Under the pieces are notes generated by a model. It was not told the DNA's origin. It saw nothing but the letters and a program-made list of their open reading frames with translations, and ran no database searches. Below, piece after piece: positions 48,521 to 62,075 of a stretch of DNA of 64,000 bases (the first letter of the stretch is position 1; every line of letters begins with the position of its first letter). Location of the stretch: contig OU015541.1 of NCBI GenBank assembly GCA_907165065.1, positions 7,760,501 through 7,824,500 on the forward strand. The letters run 5' to 3'. This DNA comes from Caprimulgus europaeus. Lineage: Eukaryota; Chordata; Aves; Caprimulgiformes; Caprimulgidae. Position numbers and translations under genes: made by a program.

Positions 48521-50570
48521 TTTTAACACTAGCATTGCTGTTTTGTGGCTCTCCATTCACGTTTCGCTGTTGTGCCTGTAGCACAGACCTGATCATTAAA
48601 TTTCAAATGCTTTGAGACTACTTGTAAAGCACTTGGAAGATAAAAAGCATCACAAGTAAGTGCTTGATCTTACTATATGTGGTCCCTGATACCCAGGTTG
48701 TTAATGAATGCTGAAGCAGCATGGATCAAACACTGTTATCTTTGCATGGCGTAGTAGCAATTCTTCACTCTTAACCCATCTCCAAACGTATGTGTACATA
48801 CGTATGTGTGTGACCAGCAGGCTGTGGACAGTGTTTCTGTTGCACTAGGCCAATAGTTTCTGTGAACACTAGTGAAGGATGGGGCTCTTTTAGTCCTGTA
48901 ACTGTAAATACACGTTTTTCATCCAGCTTACAGTGGTTCTACACTCTGCAGGGCTGAGCTGCCCAGGCTGTGGCATGTGCAGAGGGCTGCAGGACAGCAA
49001 GCTTGGGGAAGTTCAATGCAGTTGAAGTTCAAGTCTGTTTGACCTGGAGAGGAATGGGGGGCTCCTTCAGGTCGTCTCAGTGGTCCAGTTTGCAGCACTG
49101 CTCCACAAACCGTTGCACCAGCATAGCAAAGTAGATGGTAAACTACAACCAAGATCAAACCAGAGGTGGAGCAGGTGGGAGAATCCTTCCAGCTCCTTTT
49201 GTAGTAATGTAATACTGAGCAACACAAGCGGTGATAGAAAATACCTCTTAAGATACTGTCAGCTTGTAAAATCTGTGCTTGGTCCATTGGTGATCCAGGC
49301 TTTGATACCAGTCATATATTTTCTCTTTATTGTAAGACAAATTAATCTGAATCGATCTGCCCTCACATATTTGGTTTTGTCATTGGTAAGTCTGCCTCTG
49401 TATCTGCTTGCTCACACATCTTCCAGTATTTCCTGCTGGTTGATTTTACAAAGGCTGGTGATCTCAAGGATAATTATGGTTTACTTTCCACAAGCCATGT
49501 GGGTACAAAGTTGGAAGTAGCCCAACTGAGGAGCTTGCACGTTGGATGGAGCTTTCCAGGTGCTCCAGCTGAACAAGAAACTTCTGCCTGGGCCATTGGA
49601 TAGGAGCTGGTGGAAATGCTGCTCTGGGTTTGAAGCCGGTGGCTGCATGTTACTACAAAAGGAGCAGTACTCTATTTAAGTTAAAAGTTTGGAGGTAGGT
49701 AGACTAGCTGCTGACAGGCTTTCAGATACAGAAAATTGTACCAAGCCTGAAAACTTGAAAATGCAGATGTACTACAGTTTGTCAGCTGAAAAGTAACGTT
49801 CATTTTCATGTTCTCGCTGGTATAAACGAACTCTGCATGCAGGGTTTCATGAGGGTGAAGTATTTTGTATCATCTATAGGTGGTGGTAGAGATCCAGATA
49901 AAATTTTAAAGTGTGCTCTGTTCTGCTTGATGTTTCCTGTTAAACTCTTCCCTGTTTTAACTCTTTCCTGGGAAAAGAATTTCAAAATCCACTTTTATAA
50001 GACTTACAAAAATCTTAGCTGTAAAAATCTTACTTTCATTTAAGATGAAAAGCAACAAATGAAAAAAAAATCACAAGTTTTCTACTGTTAAGATCCCCTG
50101 AAGCACATTTATGGCTGGAACTTAATCTCACATGTTAAATTTATCATTTTTTACTCCTTGCTAATTAATTTTAATCTGTACATAGTTTACAGCTGCAGAA
50201 TTTTCGTGCACTAGAAGAGTGATACAAAATGAGACATTTTTACAAAGCTGATGGTTTGAATTGCAATTCATCTGTGTTTGCACTTGGCCAACAGACCTGC
50301 ACCCAGGGGATGCACCACCACGTCCAGGAATCTCATGTTCAATCTAATGTCACACTTAACGATACACAGCTCTGTTATCTGCATTTCAGTCTCACAAAAA
50401 GGCTTGTTTGCCTTCTAAAATAGGAAACCGGTAGATTTGTCATTTTGTAAAGACCAACCTTCATTCTGGTCCTATGTGTGCCTCGAAGATAAACAGGAAA
50501 GATAACAAAATGGTGTGAATGAATAGACAAAGCTTAGGGCTGCTTCTTCAACATTGTTTAGCTGATTGCA
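48521..50570. other. Downstream intergenic, no gene seen
   Basis: At about 48,590-48,665, aatgctttgagactacttgt and then aaagcacttggaagataaaa resembles the amniote CR1/L3 tail (gcaaagcgctttgagatc, gatgaaaggcgc), at low certainty. A perfect 8-bp inverted repeat ACGTATGT-GT-ACATACGT lies at 48786-48803. The 146-codon + frame at 49080-49520 shows no domain. Confidence 0.45.
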
Positions 50571-50915
50571 TTATGTTTCAGAGAACAATCTAGAGACTTC
50601 TTGCCCCCAACTCTGAAAAAAAAATAAATTAAAAAGCAGCTGATAACCGAGGCTAACCTGGAGGCAATTCTGGGTTGCCTTTCTGTTCCAATCTTCTGGC
50701 TTTATTTCTGTGTATGACACTAATGGTATTTGTGTTTTGGAGCTAGCAGAAGCAGACTGTTTTAATCTCTGATATTCATTTAATACATTCTTCATGTTAT
50801 CAACAGAACTATCCCTTGAGAGAGCATGGTAATTCGTAACAAGTGTCTCTTGTTGAGCTTGCTTGCTTGCAAGCACATGGTAAATAAATGGTATACCTTC
50901 CTGGAGTTCTGCCAT
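50571..50915 (-). CDS. Unrecognised 114-residue minus-strand open frame
   Basis: Not recognised. From an ATG at 50915 with G at both -3 and +4, the frame reads MAELQEGIPFIYHVLASK and onward with a varied, soluble-protein composition, including KNVLNEYQRLKQ and IPLVSYTEIKPEDW. A candidate donor CAG|GTTAGC ends an 86-codon exon at 50658; past it the frame turns hydrophobic (LLFNLFFFQ) and stops at 50571. The DNA just upstream on that strand has a small cluster of CpG, as a weak promoter might. Against it: overlapping + frames are also open, and no partner exons are certain. It could be a first exon of an unknown gene, a lncRNA, or chance. Confidence 0.2.
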   Translation of the reverse strand: MAELQEGIPFIYHVLASKQAQQETLVTNYHALSRDSSVDNMKNVLNEYQRLKQSASASSKTQIPLVSYTEIKPEDWNRKATQNCLQVSLGYQLLFNLFFFQSWGQEVSRLFSET

Positions 50916-53900
50916 CGCCTCAGAGCTCTGGAGCAAGTTGTCTCTTTTCAGGAGGAAACATTTGGATGGATTTTGTTCTTGCCTGGGGTTCTCCAAACCC
51001 AAGTGGTAGCACTGAGCGTGCCTGTGGCACAGAGCGAGCCCCGGCTGCTGCTGGGGAGCGCTTCTCACGTCTGCTCACTTGTTACAAGATGGATGATGTT
51101 TACACTGGACTGGCTCGAAGAGGAAAATTTAAAACTAAATATTCCACAGTTAGCTTCCCTCAACACATTCATTGCAGGTTTCTGCACAGTCTTGTCCTTT
51201 TTACACATTTGCTTGTGGAGTCCTAGTTGCGAGTTCGTGTGTTACCATCCTCCCTCTTATGTGAATATGAATCTCCATGACTGCTTAAAGTAATGAGGTT
51301 AAACAGAGCAAGAATGTTACCCAGAACACTAGGCAAGCAGTGGTGCATAGCATGTATGCGTTTCAAATAAAGCAGCCCCCAGATCTTGTGTCCTTCCCAC
51401 CTTTTTTCATTTTATTGTTACTCCTTGACACTGCTTTTTACACCAGACCCAAGTATCACGTGAGCAGAGGCTTATCTTCAGCAAGACCTACTAGAAAGTG
51501 CTTTTACTCTTTTTTTTTTTGTGAGTTAGAAACATGCAGCAAGAAAAAAAAATCCACAGTCCAAAGAAAAATTTATCTTCAACACCTTTAATTGTGTTTT
51601 GGTGTGGCAGGTACCTGCATGAGCTCCTGCACACTGTCCCCAGAAAGATGCAGTGCTGGGTTTGAACAATAAACCAGCAGCACTCTGGATTAAGCCCTCT
51701 GTCAGTGTTGCTACTATCTTTTATGTGGTTTTGATAAACACTTTTAACTGTCATTTGCATCAAAATAGCAGATTCCTGCTCAAAACCAGCATCAATTTGT
51801 CCTGTGCACAGGGGGGGTTAGTGGACATGCAGATGCACCAGCAAGGATTCCTGGATGAGTGAATAGGATCAAGTCCTCATGTGAGATGAGACCTAAAATA
51901 AAGCAAGCAGAACTTTGCCCAAAACTAGCTCCTTTGGGATCTGGGGGAAAATCAAACTTATATGGAATACACATGGGTTTTGCAATTAAAAAATTATAAT
52001 CTGGCTATTTCCCAATCATTTTGGCAGAGCTATTTATTGCTATTATGATCTGACTGCACTGGAAAGTTCCCTCCGTTGTGGGATTTTAAAATTGTTCTTT
52101 AAAAATGTTAGAAGCAAGCCAAGACCATTTTTGCTAGATTACAAACCAGTGAAGAAAGACTTCTTTTTGCAGGTACATTTATTTTGTATTTCTGATTTTT
52201 CCTTTATTTATTTGTGTTTACAGTCAGAATATAGTCAGTCATTCTTTTTGCAATGAGAAGCTCTGGTGGCTCTAAAATATTTGCTGTGTCCACAATGGAA
52301 AGGCTTCTATCCTATAATTTCAGGAATATTGACTGGGTACGCTAATGGCCTTTCACGTCTCTAGTTGGAAAATCTTTAGCCTTGTTATTTAAATTTTAAG
52401 AAGAGAAACCAATATTGTTAAGAGAAACTGATGTCTCTTGTCACTTATCCTGATGACCTTTCATAGGATGATAAAGGTTTCTATAGTGACCTGAGGAAAT
52501 AATGTCTCAGGTATCATTGTGAATTAAAAGTCTGTTGCAGGAAAAGCTTTCTTTTCTCTCTCAGGTATCCAGTTCTGCCTTTGTCTCTATTCCAGTTGCT
52601 AGACACAGAGAAGGACTCATAAAACATACAGTATTTGGTTACATGGCTGTCTTTCATCTTTTAGAGACTTCACAATGTTGTAGGGAAGTAAAAAAATCCA
52701 TTAAAAAGCAAAGTTGGATTTTTTTTAATGCTGTGTACTTTTAGAGTAACAAATAACGTGTATGTTCAGGGTCTGCTGCTGTAATGGCACTGCATTCTGT
52801 GACCTGAGAGATCAGATAATTTATTCCATGAGCTTCAGGAATTGCATTTGCCTCTATAAGACTCAGGAATTAAGTATTATTACATATTCAACTTTGGCAG
52901 AGATGCTGCGGGGATTGCTCTAAGTTCGTAGTTTCAGATCTCATGTAAACTTGCTTTTAATGTCTGCAAGTGGAAGTTCTCTTGATTAGTGATGAGAGTG
53001 GGTGAGGTTTTTAGGTAAAAGTTGAACGTTATCTGGGAAATAATTATCTGAGGACCTGTAGACTTTGGGGGAGGGGGTTGGTTTGTTGTTTTGGTTTTTT
53101 AAGGATGCATTTATATCTTCTTGTGCTACTGGGTGAAACAATGTTATACCATTAACGTCTTTGAATTGATCAAACTTGATGTCCCAGACACCTAAAAAAA
53201 AGCTGAGAGAAACCTCCAATGTTTTCAGCATCAGTTTCCCATTGGTATCTTTCAAAATGAAGGAGAGCTGTAAAAAATTGTTGTGCTATCTGTATGGCAG
53301 CGTTTGGAAATAAAGGCTGGCCCTACACAGCAGGCTTAGGCTGTGTGTCCCTGTTGGCCAGACCTGGTCAGACAATTTTTTAATCGTTTTTCTTTTGATC
53401 ACAAAATGTAAGCTTAGCAAGACTGGGAACCCCTGGGCCAGGTGAGGCTGAGTAAGGCCAGCAATGCAGGTTGGCTGCATCCCTGAGGGTCTCCCAGCCT
53501 TGGGCCATCACCCTGCTCTGCATGGTGGTTGTATTTGCACTTTTTACATTACAGTCTCTGAAAGAATTATCCATCCCCCACCTTTTCTTAACACAGATCA
53601 CAACTTCATACTTCTGAAGTGTGTCTCCACTTACTGTTGCTGGCCATATTTAATTATTATATTAGTAGTATGTATTTTCACTGGACTATTGCTGCTGAAT
53701 TCCCCACCTGGAGAAGGTGACCTGCACCTCAGAAGTATATTGTGAGGATGAGAATAACTGGGATACCTCAGTGATGAGCGAGATGCAAATACCTAGATAG
53801 ATACTGGAGATAGTCACATCTCATCATGGCCTAAAGGAAAATTTGAAAGAACAGGAATGCATAAAGCTAACCTGCATAATACACAGCAGTCATAATTAAT

Positions 53901-55199
53901 AGATTAGAGTTCTTTGTGAAACAGGCTTTTTTATTCTAATAAAGGAAAGGGACTGTAAATGGTGACATAGTTGTAGCAAATCAATGATATAAAATGTCAT
54001 GTTAAAGTTGTAAAGCTAAAGAGGTGATAAAAATGTACCTTGTTTTTAATTCCTTACAAAACTGATGTAAGGCTTGTTAACTTCAATAGTAGCACTTTCC
54101 TCATCTCTGAGCATATTGGATCATTCTGTTCTCTAAGCACATATAGTTGCTGGGGGATTATGAAAATATTGCCAATCTTTGCTTCTCAGTCCCTCCTAAA
54201 AATTTCAGAACTTATCTTGTGAATCTTGTGAATCTATTTGCCTAAACAATGTTAAATTTTGCTTTTGTTTTAAAATCATGTAGATCAGCCATTGATATAA
54301 CTTTAATTGGATAGGCATGTTCATTATTTTTTTTCTTAAAAAAAAAAAAAAAAAAAGCCTGCCAGCAAAATTGCTTTTTGGTGATGACTCTGCTTGAAAA
54401 GTGCTCTGCAGGGGCCCATTCCCAATTGATTATCTTTCACAGCTAATAGCTTCAAAGGCTATTTGGTGGACAGTCCAGTTTTACATTTAAATGTAAATCT
54501 TGATAGCCTTGACAGACTGATGTTCAGAAAAAAGGGAGGTAAAAACAGTAAAATAAATGTACAGCTGGTATAACTTTCACCAGCTCCTCCAGGGGCAATT
54601 GTAGTAAAATTAAAATGGTTACAGTTTGACAAAGCTCTTTAGAGTGGGCTGTGAGTGAAAACTTTCCTCAAAAGATCTAGCATTAATAAGTTGCTAAATG
54701 GTGTGTCAGCCTTAAAAGTTCAGTACAGTGTCAATGGCTCCCATTTGTGCTTCATTGGGATTCAGGAGTAAAGTTCAAAGCACTGAAGCCACCACCGGGG
54801 TAAAGCCAGTCTTTTGATGAAGCTACAGCAGACAAGTTCTCTAGTTCAATTGGCAACTAAAACCTCATACCAGCCCAGGTGGCATCGGTGTGAGAAGACA
54901 TGTTGGTTAGCCACTGATTTCCCATGGCATGGGAGAGGTGCCGCAGCTCCTGCTGAGACCAGGGTGGTTCTGCCTTTTGGGCACAGGAACAGGAGCTGTG
55001 CTGGCCCTGGGTCTCTTTTCTTGGATGAGTTAAGGTGGAGTCTGAATTTTGACAGACCTTATAAGAATCACCAAAGTAGCATGAAGATAAAGCTAAAAAA
55101 GATGTCAGCAGTCTGGTTCCCCAGCAACATGCCAACTGTCCCATCCCTTTTATGAGCTGGCTGGGATTTGGGGATTGTAAGGGGGTATAGACTTCAACC
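50916..55199. other. Downstream intergenic, no gene assigned
   Basis: AT-rich non-coding DNA. A possible minus-strand 54-nt exon at 53214-53267 has a good acceptor (caattttttacag) but a weak donor. A 19-A run is at 54338-54356. Nothing else recognised. Confidence 0.5.
54338..54356. repeat. Poly(A) run, 19 bp
   Basis: Nineteen A preceded by T-rich DNA. No retroposon body recognised. Confidence 0.9.
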
Positions 55200-55290
55200 T
55201 ACTGTTCATCTTGGAAACAGATGAGGAAACTAAAGGACATTGAGGATTGCATAGTTGAGGGTTCACTCAGCAATGATGTGCTCATTATCT
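55200..55290 (-). repeat. MIR-like fossil, minus orientation
   Basis: aaacagatgaggaaactaaa, then ggacattgaggattgcatag and tcactcagcaatgatg mirrors inverted MIR (acagatgaggaaactgaggca, agaggttaagt, cacacagct). Confidence 0.4.
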
Positions 55291-58200
55291 TTGCCATAGA
55301 ATTACTGAATCTCAGCAGCCTGGAGGACCCTGCCGAGGTAGCCCATGTGCTTTGCCATTGCTACTTTGCCTCTTTCGCCCTTTCTCTGAGCCTTATCCTT
55401 ACACATTCCCTTCAGATCACAGTTAACATCTGCGTTGGCTTCATTGCCTGAACTGCTCAGGACTCTCCCAGTCACTGGCCATGACGTATTCACACGCCAG
55501 TTGCACCACTTTGAGAAAGGAAAGCACTCACTGAGGACAAAGCAAGCAGTTAATGCCATCCTACTGGCAGGGAAAGGCTCTTCACAACAGAAAACTAGTG
55601 AAGTAAAAGGTTGTCCAAAAGTAACTCAAGTTTCTTACTTCATTACCATCTTGTTTAATTTCTGATGTGCTCCAGGACTCCTTACACAGCAAGAGTTAAG
55701 TGTGGTTTGGAGCTGTTTGGTTGTGTGAGTTGGTGACAAGTCCTTGACCACAGGAATTGCTTGCAGGGGTACAGATGCAACCGCTACTCTGGTCCTGTTA
55801 GCCAGCCTTGCCATCTGCTCCTCGTGCTTACATAAAGTGTTATGAAACTGTGGTCAGTAGTGCTACCTCTGTGTCTCATGCTAAAATATGTTGTAGAGGA
55901 GCTGTAATCTCAAACTGTAATCTCGGACTGTGCTGCTGACCACTGCAAAGCATCAATGCGAGTGCTGCTGATCTCTGCACTGTGCTTCCGCAGCCCGTGG
56001 GAGAAAAGGTGCACAAGGAATTCCTCATCTCCAAAACCATCTCAACAAATAGGAGTAGGTGCCTTTTTCTCGTTTTTAATCTTAGTTGCTATGGAAACTG
56101 GGACACAGACACTCACTGCTCATTTTCTCCTGCATAGTCCTCAAGTGTCCAGACACTTGAGAACACCAGATAGCCATTGTCCAGCATTTTCCAGTCTTTC
56201 AAAGGAAGTAAAAATAAGGGACAAAAAGGGAAAATAATGCAGGAGCTATTGAGAAACAGGAGATCAAGGAAAGAAAGTCTGTCTATCTCAAAGGAAAATA
56301 GGAAGGTACAGAATTAGGGATACTTGGTGATGAAGAGATAGGAGAAAAGGTGTTTATCCTGAGCAAGGGCTGCCACAAGGGTCTGCCACACTCTGCAAAG
56401 ACCACCCCTTGCCTTCTACTTGCTTTTTCATACCAGTTTCAGGAATTATCTACTTCAGATCTGTGGATTTGAGAGAGTTTGTACTACTGCAGCCAAAATA
56501 ACACCTGGCACAGCTTATCCATGTGTAGCAATGAAACCAGCAGCCTGGTAGGAGCTGAACCTTGCTGGTGTTTCCAACCTAATTATGGAGCCGGTTAGCC
56601 AAGCTCAGAGCCAGGAAGGAGTGAGCAGCATCTCTCAGCCTCTGGGCATTGAGCTGAAGCTGAAATGTTGCAGACAGGGAAAGTGAGAGGGACAGACCTT
56701 GCACTTCTCTCTCAATAGTAAGTCCTTTGGAGGAGGAGAATGTTTTAGTTTAAATTACATTTAAATTCCACTCCAGTGGCACAATATTCCTGGTCATAAA
56801 GGTCATCTGAGCCTATCTTCTTTCTTTCACTCTTCTTTCTTTTCTTCTTTTTTTTTAAAAAAAAAAAATCTATAGCTCTATAAATCCTCTGCAATAAATC
56901 CCAAGCTCCCTTAGGAGTAATGACAACCACGTTGACCATAGTAAAATGGTATCAAACATAGGCAAAACCCACCTGCTTTTTATTCAGTCCTACAGGGCAG
57001 GACCATGAATTAACAATGATTCCCCCCATCATCAGTAATCATATCCTGTTTCGGATATATTAAGAAAAGTGCCCAAAGCGTGTGTAACAAGAATGGACAT
57101 GTACCTGCACCTCCTTCCTTGCTGAACTCACTCCACTGATTTTTTACTTACTCAGATGTACAAAGCCAAGCAGCCAGCAGATCCAGAGACCTCACCTAAC
57201 CTGCTGCAGCCCTGAAAAGGCCCAAAATGAAAAGGCTTGGGCCATGTGAGAACACAAGCTGCAGGATTCTTTTGATCCTGACCCCCTCCAGCCACTGTAG
57301 CAGTAAATGTCCCTGCTGTGGTGGGAGCAGGCAGCAGATGGGCAGGACCTGGCAGCAGCGAGGAGCAGGGGATCCCTGGCACAGGGACAGGGTACAGGTT
57401 TTGATGGAAATTTCTCTGTGCAGAGACAGTGACTTGGGAACAAAAACCCAGCTGGCTCCTTGCAGAGTTGCTGACCACCAGCTAGTACAAGGCAGTTCCA
57501 GCAATGTATTTAAATTTGAATTAATCCTCTTTTCCTCCCCATGTAGATAAGTCTTCAATAATAAATCCAACTATCAATCCAGTTTATAAGAAAAGGTATG
57601 ATCTATAAAATCCATGTGCAGAAATACAGAGTTCTGTCTCTATTAAGCTTTGAATTTATTATTCATGTAGCCACTGAACTTCACAGGAATCTTTCCATTG
57701 ACTTCACCAGGCTTTATGTTAGATCCTTAGTTCAGAAAACTGTCAGTAATAGAAAAGAAAACAGAAAAAAAAGATTGCTTTACTTGTTTTTTGGTTTTTT
57801 TTTTTTTGACATGCCAGTTTTCTGCTCTGGGTTAGGTTTTCAAATATTTGTTTCACAAGCTGCTGACACATGCATGCATAATTGGTCTATTTGCATGTGC
57901 AAATTTCTATTATTTGCCTTGCATCTGCACATTCCATTGTATGCATTCAATTTCTGCATTGGTTAAATAGAAATACTTTGTATCTGGAGGAGAGCTAGCT
58001 CCCCCCCACAATTCTTCTATTTCCTATAACTAACAGCAAGTATTAAAAACCAAGCAAAAATAAACAAACACACTCACCATTAAAGCAATATTAATTCATA
58101 TAGAAAATACAGTTCATCCAAAGGTTTTCCATTTTGTACCTATCCAAGTTAAAAGAAGTTAATTGCTTTAAATCATGAAGATTAACATTATTTTAGTTCA

Positions 58201-61200
58201 TATTTAGACACAGAGACTGTACCATAAACACAAGAATTTTCCTCTCCTTCTGCATTATTAGAGGAAAACAATTCCAAAGCACAGTTTCTTTGAAGGGGAC
58301 TTCCCAAAAACTTAATCTCTATTCCTTTTAATTTTAAAGATATTCTGTTTAAACTTAGTATATATTTTTTTATGTTCATTCTTGGTAAAAATCTGGGTAT
58401 TCACGAATTTTATGTGACTCCCCTGTCCTGCTGCTTGGAGCTCACTTCTCTGAAGGAAGGAGGTATCACGATGGTAGTTGAGGGCAGTTTGGCAGTTAGC
58501 ATCACTGATGAGTTATGCCATCAATACCAAACTGATTTTCAAAATAAATGCAAGCCTGAGGGGTAACAAAGCACAGGTTATGGCCAACTGTCTGGGTAAG
58601 TGATCATTTCATAGTGACAATACAGTTTAGAGTTGCTTTTATCGCTAGCCTGGTGATGCATTTATTGTGGGGTTTTTTAAATAAAAGGATTACATTAAGA
58701 GGACAATGTGATGTTATCAACTAAATTCTTTAGTTCAGCTCCTAATCATTGAACAAGTTGCTCAGTTGACATTGAAGGAGTCTAAGAAAAATTGAAGTAT
58801 ACATGATTTGTTAGAAAAGCAAATAATTTGGGTTACAGTTACAGAAAGAGAATGTGAGGCCCCTCAGTGACCACATCATCTTCTATGTACAAACAGTTGA
58901 TAATCTTATCAATGCAAAGTTGCCTCCGTGCTGCATTTAAAAGCAAGTTCCCTTTATTCCAGCTTCCACTCCATTGAAATCTGCTATAAATACCTACTTT
59001 ATAACACTGACCCAATATATAAATTGCTTAGTTCAAAAGAAAAGCTTTTTTGGAGGAAAGGGGGAATGAAGTAAACGCAGTGTGTTGTAAAAGCTAAGTG
59101 GTTTTATTGGCACTTTAAAATACCCTTTTATGCTGAACTCTATCAGCTCTGATTATATATAACAACAGTAGTTATGTATTAAAAATGTGTGTCAATAGTT
59201 CTGCTAACACTCTGATTTGTCATTTGTGTGCCAGAGGTCCCAAGAGGCTTGATTGACAAAATCTAGCCATGGCTTCAAGGGATCAGACACTGGGGTATGT
59301 TGTTTGTTTGGTAAATTGATAAGAGTAACTGTCTCAGTTATTGAAGTAAGAAACTTCATGAATCAACCACAAAGTGCTAATGCAGTGGGTACTCTCACAC
59401 CTCTTAGGGATGCCCATTCCTGATGCCAATGGAGAAGCCTAGACTGCTGTTACCAAGTCACCAGCCTGCCTGGTGCAGGAGGTTCTCATAGGAGTTTGTC
59501 AATCAAATAATGAAAAAAAACCTCAGTAAAGATGAAGGAATAAGTACGCCTATTTACATAGGAAGGCTGATATTCTCCTGTACTCAGTTATTGAGTACAT
59601 ACCCTCCTAACCATGTGGCTAGATGTCAATAATGATTGAGCCCATGAACTCTTGCTCCCAGAACAACACCTGTACCACATGAAGTAAAGATGTGTCTCAC
59701 TGAGAAGTGTTAAGACTTATATTTTCTATGGATGAGCTACTCAAATGTATCATACATACAGTTTTTTGTGTGAGACCGTAGCCAGGATGTAGCCACTCAG
59801 ACAGCCTGTCTCGCCTAAACTTCTTAAATAAGCAGCATATAAAGCCAGCAATATCACAGTTGCTTGCAAAGATCAGTCAGGCTTTTAAAAGGATGGTTTT
59901 AAGACAATACTGTATATAAAACAGTGAATAAAGTTTCATTGCACTTGACTCAAGCGAAGCTGCCCTCAGACAGCAGGTGTTGAGCCTGTTTTGTTCAGTG
60001 AAGGGAACTTCTTTCTTTAACCAGCTTGTTCTGCCTGTGAATTCACCGGCTGTGAAATGAAACATCCCCCAGGACAGCTCACTCTTTGAATTCTCTCAGC
60101 TGTATCACACATAAATTATGGTACTCTGAGACTGGAGGAAGTAATTTAATGCTGGAATTCTCCAAAGGGTTTGACTGCTTGTTTTGCTGAGGTGTAGCTG
60201 TGTTATACATCACATATAAATGGTGACTTTTGAAGACCCCCTCTTCTTTGCAGTCATAACTATTCCCATAGGAATTAGATCAGTGACTTTATATTGATAA
60301 TTGTGGAGTACTCAGGACTTTGTTTTCTTTTCAGACTGTCCTCAGCTGAAGGTCAGGCTGAGTAACGGCTGCAGGAGCAGCCAGCTGCTTCTCGCCCTTA
60401 GTGAGAGTGCTTTGACCAAAGGGCCACAGCTGGAGAACATGCACCTTCCTTCTCTCTATCTATACACCAGCTCTGACCACTCTTGCAATCATGTTTGTAG
60501 GTGCATCCTCTAGTGTCAGCTCTTCCTTACTGTACACAGCAGTCACTGAGCAAATGCCCATGTCAGATCTGATGATGTTCCTGCTGTTGTTACCCCCTGA
60601 GGCAGCAGTACCCTGCTGGTACCTGGATTTAGTTGTGTGGAGCACTTGGCCACCCTACTGCTGCTCTGATTCTTCATCTTAAAGAAAATAACATCGTTAT
60701 TTGTGGTTAAAGCTATTGTGCTGTGCTGCAAGACAAGATGATGAGGGCAAGTTTTCTGCTCTGGAAATAACAGCATCCAAGAATGAGCAGAGATGGGAGC
60801 AGAGATGTTTGGAACTATCTTGGTGAGCCTTTTGGCTCACTGCCTGAGCCTTGGGCTAGGGTGGCTATGGGAGAGAACATCCTGACAAATATTAGTCGTG
60901 GCTGATATTGGTGATATCTGCAAACTTCCCATCTCATGTGGATTGGAAGTTTGCAGAATTATTGCTTTAAGGTGACAAAAGTGGCCTTGTTCTATTTGTG
61001 AAGCACCTATTACTCTTTTAGTGGCTTACAAATAGAAGGTTAAAGAAATAATTACTTCAAAACATTTTTGTTTTAAAACTCCATTTATAACTTTGCAATC
61101 TAGACTGATGGAGATAGTCACAAAGGCTGGTCATCACCTAACGAGGCTAATCACACTCTGCCTGCTCCCTATCAGTGGAAGGAAACACTTTTCTCCAGGG

Positions 61201-62027
61201 ATGAGTCAGAACAGTGGCAGCTTTGACTCACCCATTGGAAGAGCATCTCTCTCTGCATTGATATGCAGTGAAATTAAACCCATGAGGCCAAAGTTGGGCT
61301 TTGCAAATATTCCCTGTAAGGACAAGTGGTGTGTTGGAGACTCCCTTCATTCATTCATGCTTGCTTAGTTTAGAGGCACTTGTTTTCAGTTTTGTAAGTA
61401 GAAAGACTGTTAAATGTAGATTTTTTTTTTTAATTATTATTTTAAAATAAGTTGAACTTTCTTTGTAAGCTGCATATTTCAACACCAGTCTCTGAGTAAC
61501 CAGCATGTTAACCAAGTGATGCCCAGGCATTTGTGACTGCAAGTACTCTGTTGAGGAACAGCACTATACTGGTTCTTGTGTTTTATAATACAAAATGCAT
61601 CCAATAAACTACCCAGCCAGTTCTGTTAGTAGCCTTAAGATGTCACTAACTGACTTGGCCTTGGCTTTTTCTGCTTATTTGCAGCAGAGCTGGGCCTGGA
61701 GAAGCAGGAAATAGGCTGTTATTTTTAACACATCTCCCCCCTCCTACAGTGAGTGACAGACAAGGTGCTGATGTCAATTGGCTAGTGTTACAGGCATTAA
61801 TTAAGTCAACTAAAAGTCCTTTTAGTTTCCATTTCCTTCTGCAGGGACAGCTAACCTACATAAATGGGAAGTGCAAGAAGAGAAGGCAAGTGCTGAAGCG
61901 ACCCGTGGCTCGCTGTGCTGGGGAGTGAGTCGGGCTCTGCTCACAGCCCACAGGCTGCAGCAACTGGTACTGGTGTGAGCACCCCAGCTGAAAGCTTCCT
62001 TGATTATGGGGGCTATGTTAAGCATCT
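55291..62027. other. Downstream intergenic, no gene seen
   Basis: Mostly AT-rich with T/A homopolymers near 56,846-56,870 and 57,788-57,808. A GC-richer patch at 57,150-57,570 gives overlapping frames in several phases without family resemblance. Nothing else recognised. Confidence 0.55.
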
Positions 62028-62075
62028 CAGTGGTTCTTACTCTTTTTTTCAATCTGCCCTTCCTTTTGTTTTACA
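62028..62075 (+). mobile_element. Possible hAT-Charlie terminal inverted repeat remnant
   Basis: CAGTGGTTCTTACTCTTTTT followed by ttcaatctgccc resembles the left end of amniote hAT-Charlie elements (cagtggttctcaaactttt). No matching right end was found, so it is a fragment or chance. Confidence 0.3.

Noticed and set aside
49080..49520. 146-codon + frame downstream of ZFP64
   Set aside because: No family resemblance; the hydrophobic second half reflects T-rich DNA. An overlapping minus frame is also open.
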